Shown: positions 13,984 through 14,895 of the stretch, in pieces
Position numbering within the stretch: position 1 is the first letter of the stretch
Layout of the letters: every line of letters starts with the position of its first letter
NCBI GenBank assembly: GCA_002322865.1
Contig: DCOH01000002.1
Location: 271,253-286,147, forward strand
Source of the DNA: Sphingobacterium sp. UBA1575
Lineage (GTDB): Bacteria > Bacteroidota > Bacteroidia > Sphingobacteriales > Sphingobacteriaceae
Reading direction: 5' to 3'
Length of the DNA stretch: 14,895 nt
Position numbers and translations under genes: made by a program
The notes under the pieces: model-generated
What the model was told of the DNA's origin: nothing
The model's input: the letters and a program-made list of their open reading frames with translations, nothing else
Database searches by the model: none

Positions 13984-14895
13984 TTAAAGGTTCTCCAATT
14001 GATTGTCTTTTTTGTTTTTACTGATGGTCCAGAAGAATCCCACAAACACAAAATGCTTCGCTGTGGGAACAACAGCCTTGCGTGCAAATTGACCATTGGC
14101 ATCTGCCTGGCTACGGTATTGATAGCCATAGATAGGCTCGTTTCCAAGCACATTGGTCATGGAGAAGAACAGGATTTTTTGCTGGGTCAACAGGTAGGAC
14201 CAACTGACGGAGAGATCATTCTGCCCTTTCGTCATGGGCATTCGATCCGGTTCATTAGGGTTAAAATAGGTACGGCCAGAGGAGTAGGTATTGGTAATAC
14301 TGGCCTGAGATCGGATGGAACTTATCCAATATTTGGCCACCAAAGAGAATTGATGCTTGGCCACATAGGTAGGTTGTACCGCATGTGTAAAATTACGTTC
14401 CAATTTCTGTGCATCCGTTAGGGAATAGGAAACCCAATATTGAAGAAACGGAATAGTCTTACTGTCCCTCCAGAAAACATCAATTCCCTTTACCCTCCCG
14501 AATCCATTATTTTCGAAACGACTCTGGTATTGTGGAATCTGGGTATCATAAGTGATCAATTGGTCATAATCTTTGGAGTAGGCTTCCAACCTAAGTAATT
14601 GGCCTTTTCCAATATAGCTGTAATTGAGCACATAATGTGATGCGGAAGTCCATGGGAGATCATTTTTAAACTTGGCAATCGCAGATGTCGCCCCCTGGTG
14701 ATACCTGCCATAAGCAAAAGACGCTTGATGGTTCCGGTTGATTGCATAGCCTATCGATGCTCTTGGCTCCAGAAATTGTTGCTCCGAAAAGGTCTGTATA
14801 TAGCGCAGCCCAGCACCCACTTGCAAGCCAGCAAAAAGGCGGTACTGACCTTCTGAAAATGCAGCCAACTGCTTTCTTTCGTAGCCATAACTGTA
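13984..14895 (-). CDS. TonB-dependent receptor, C-terminal part only
   Basis: The frame is open from the right window edge to the stop at 13984, giving 303 residues of the C-terminal barrel; the N-terminal plug, TonB box and signal peptide lie outside. The fragment starts YSYGYERKQLAAF and shows repeated amphipathic strands with aromatic girdles: FLEPRASIGYAINRNHQASFAYGRYHQG, HYVLNYSYIGKGQLLRLEAYSKD, and GFGRVKGIDVFWRDSK. These are typical of Bacteroidota outer-membrane TonB-dependent transporters. A TTG at 14868 could be mistaken for a start, but the frame continues upstream. Such receptors import siderophores, vitamins or glycans; the ligand cannot be told from this part. It is 97 bp before the TPR gene on the same strand. 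Confidence 0.87.
   Translation of the reverse strand, partial: YSYGYERKQLAAFSEGQYRLFAGLQVGAGLRYIQTFSEQQFLEPRASIGYAINRNHQASFAYGRYHQGATSAIAKFKNDLPWTSASHYVLNYSYIGKGQLLRLEAYSKDYDQLITYDTQIPQYQSRFENNGFGRVKGIDVFWRDSKTIPFLQYWVSYSLTDAQKLERNFTHAVQPTYVAKHQFSLVAKYWISSIRSQASITNTYSSGRTYFNPNEPDRMPMTKGQNDLSVSWSYLLTQQKILFFSMTNVLGNEPIYGYQYRSQADANGQFARKAVVPTAKHFVFVGFFWTISKNKKDNQLENL

Noticed and set aside
13963..14421. Plus-strand open frame of 152 codons opposite the TonB receptor
   Set aside because: No domain or export signal is recognisable and the receptor barrel on the minus strand fully explains the coding signal.

Overview
The window looks like a chromosomal fragment from a Bacteroidota species, most likely a Sphingobacterium- or Pedobacter-like member of the Sphingobacteriaceae. 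The base composition is moderately AT-rich. Start codons lack strong Shine-Dalgarno sequences. Several secreted proteins have signal peptides ending in AQ, and the gene set (GH95, DUF2264, DUF4861, TonB-dependent receptor, LytTR two-component pair, small surface barrel) is typical of that group. I see no rRNA, tRNA, insertion sequence or CRISPR array.

Region 1 (1-9630) is a catabolic locus for uronic-acid-containing oligosaccharides. A GH95 glycosidase, cut by the left window edge, is divergent from a DUF2264 (GH154-like) protein and a GH88 unsaturated glucuronyl hydrolase. Converging on these is a very tight leftward operon, kduI - DUF4861 - kduD, with gaps of 2 and 5 bp. Divergent from kduI is an ExuT-like hexuronate MFS transporter. 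Its 3' end overlaps a convergent LacI-family repressor gene by 11 bp. The proposed route is: secreted GH95, DUF2264, DUF4861 and GH88 proteins trim side chains and release (unsaturated) uronate in the periplasm, ExuT imports it, and KduI/KduD convert 5-keto-4-deoxyuronate to 2-keto-3-deoxygluconate in the cytoplasm. Near-palindromic LacI-type operators (CGAAAWCGWTTTCG-like) lie in both divergent promoter regions, one at 1452 and two at 6916 and 6938. They would place all four transcripts under one regulator. No SusC/SusD pair, polysaccharide lyase, KDG kinase or KDPG aldolase is in the window.

Region 2 (9651-10795) holds a 2-oxoglutarate/Fe(II) oxygenase just upstream of lacI on the same strand and a 67-residue zinc-ribbon protein. 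Both genes have an unusual GT-repeat (ACACAC-type on their own strand) directly before their start codons.

Region 3 (11016-14895) holds a small outer-membrane barrel protein. Convergent with it is a leftward set: the C-terminal part of a TonB-dependent receptor (cut by the right edge), a secreted TPR protein, a LytS/YehU-type histidine kinase and a LytTR response regulator. The last three are nearly contiguous or overlapping and look like one transcript.

The best candidate for something undescribed is the DUF4861 protein fixed between kduI and kduD. It may supply the unsaturated uronate that GH88 and Kdu enzymes need in a locus without a visible lyase.
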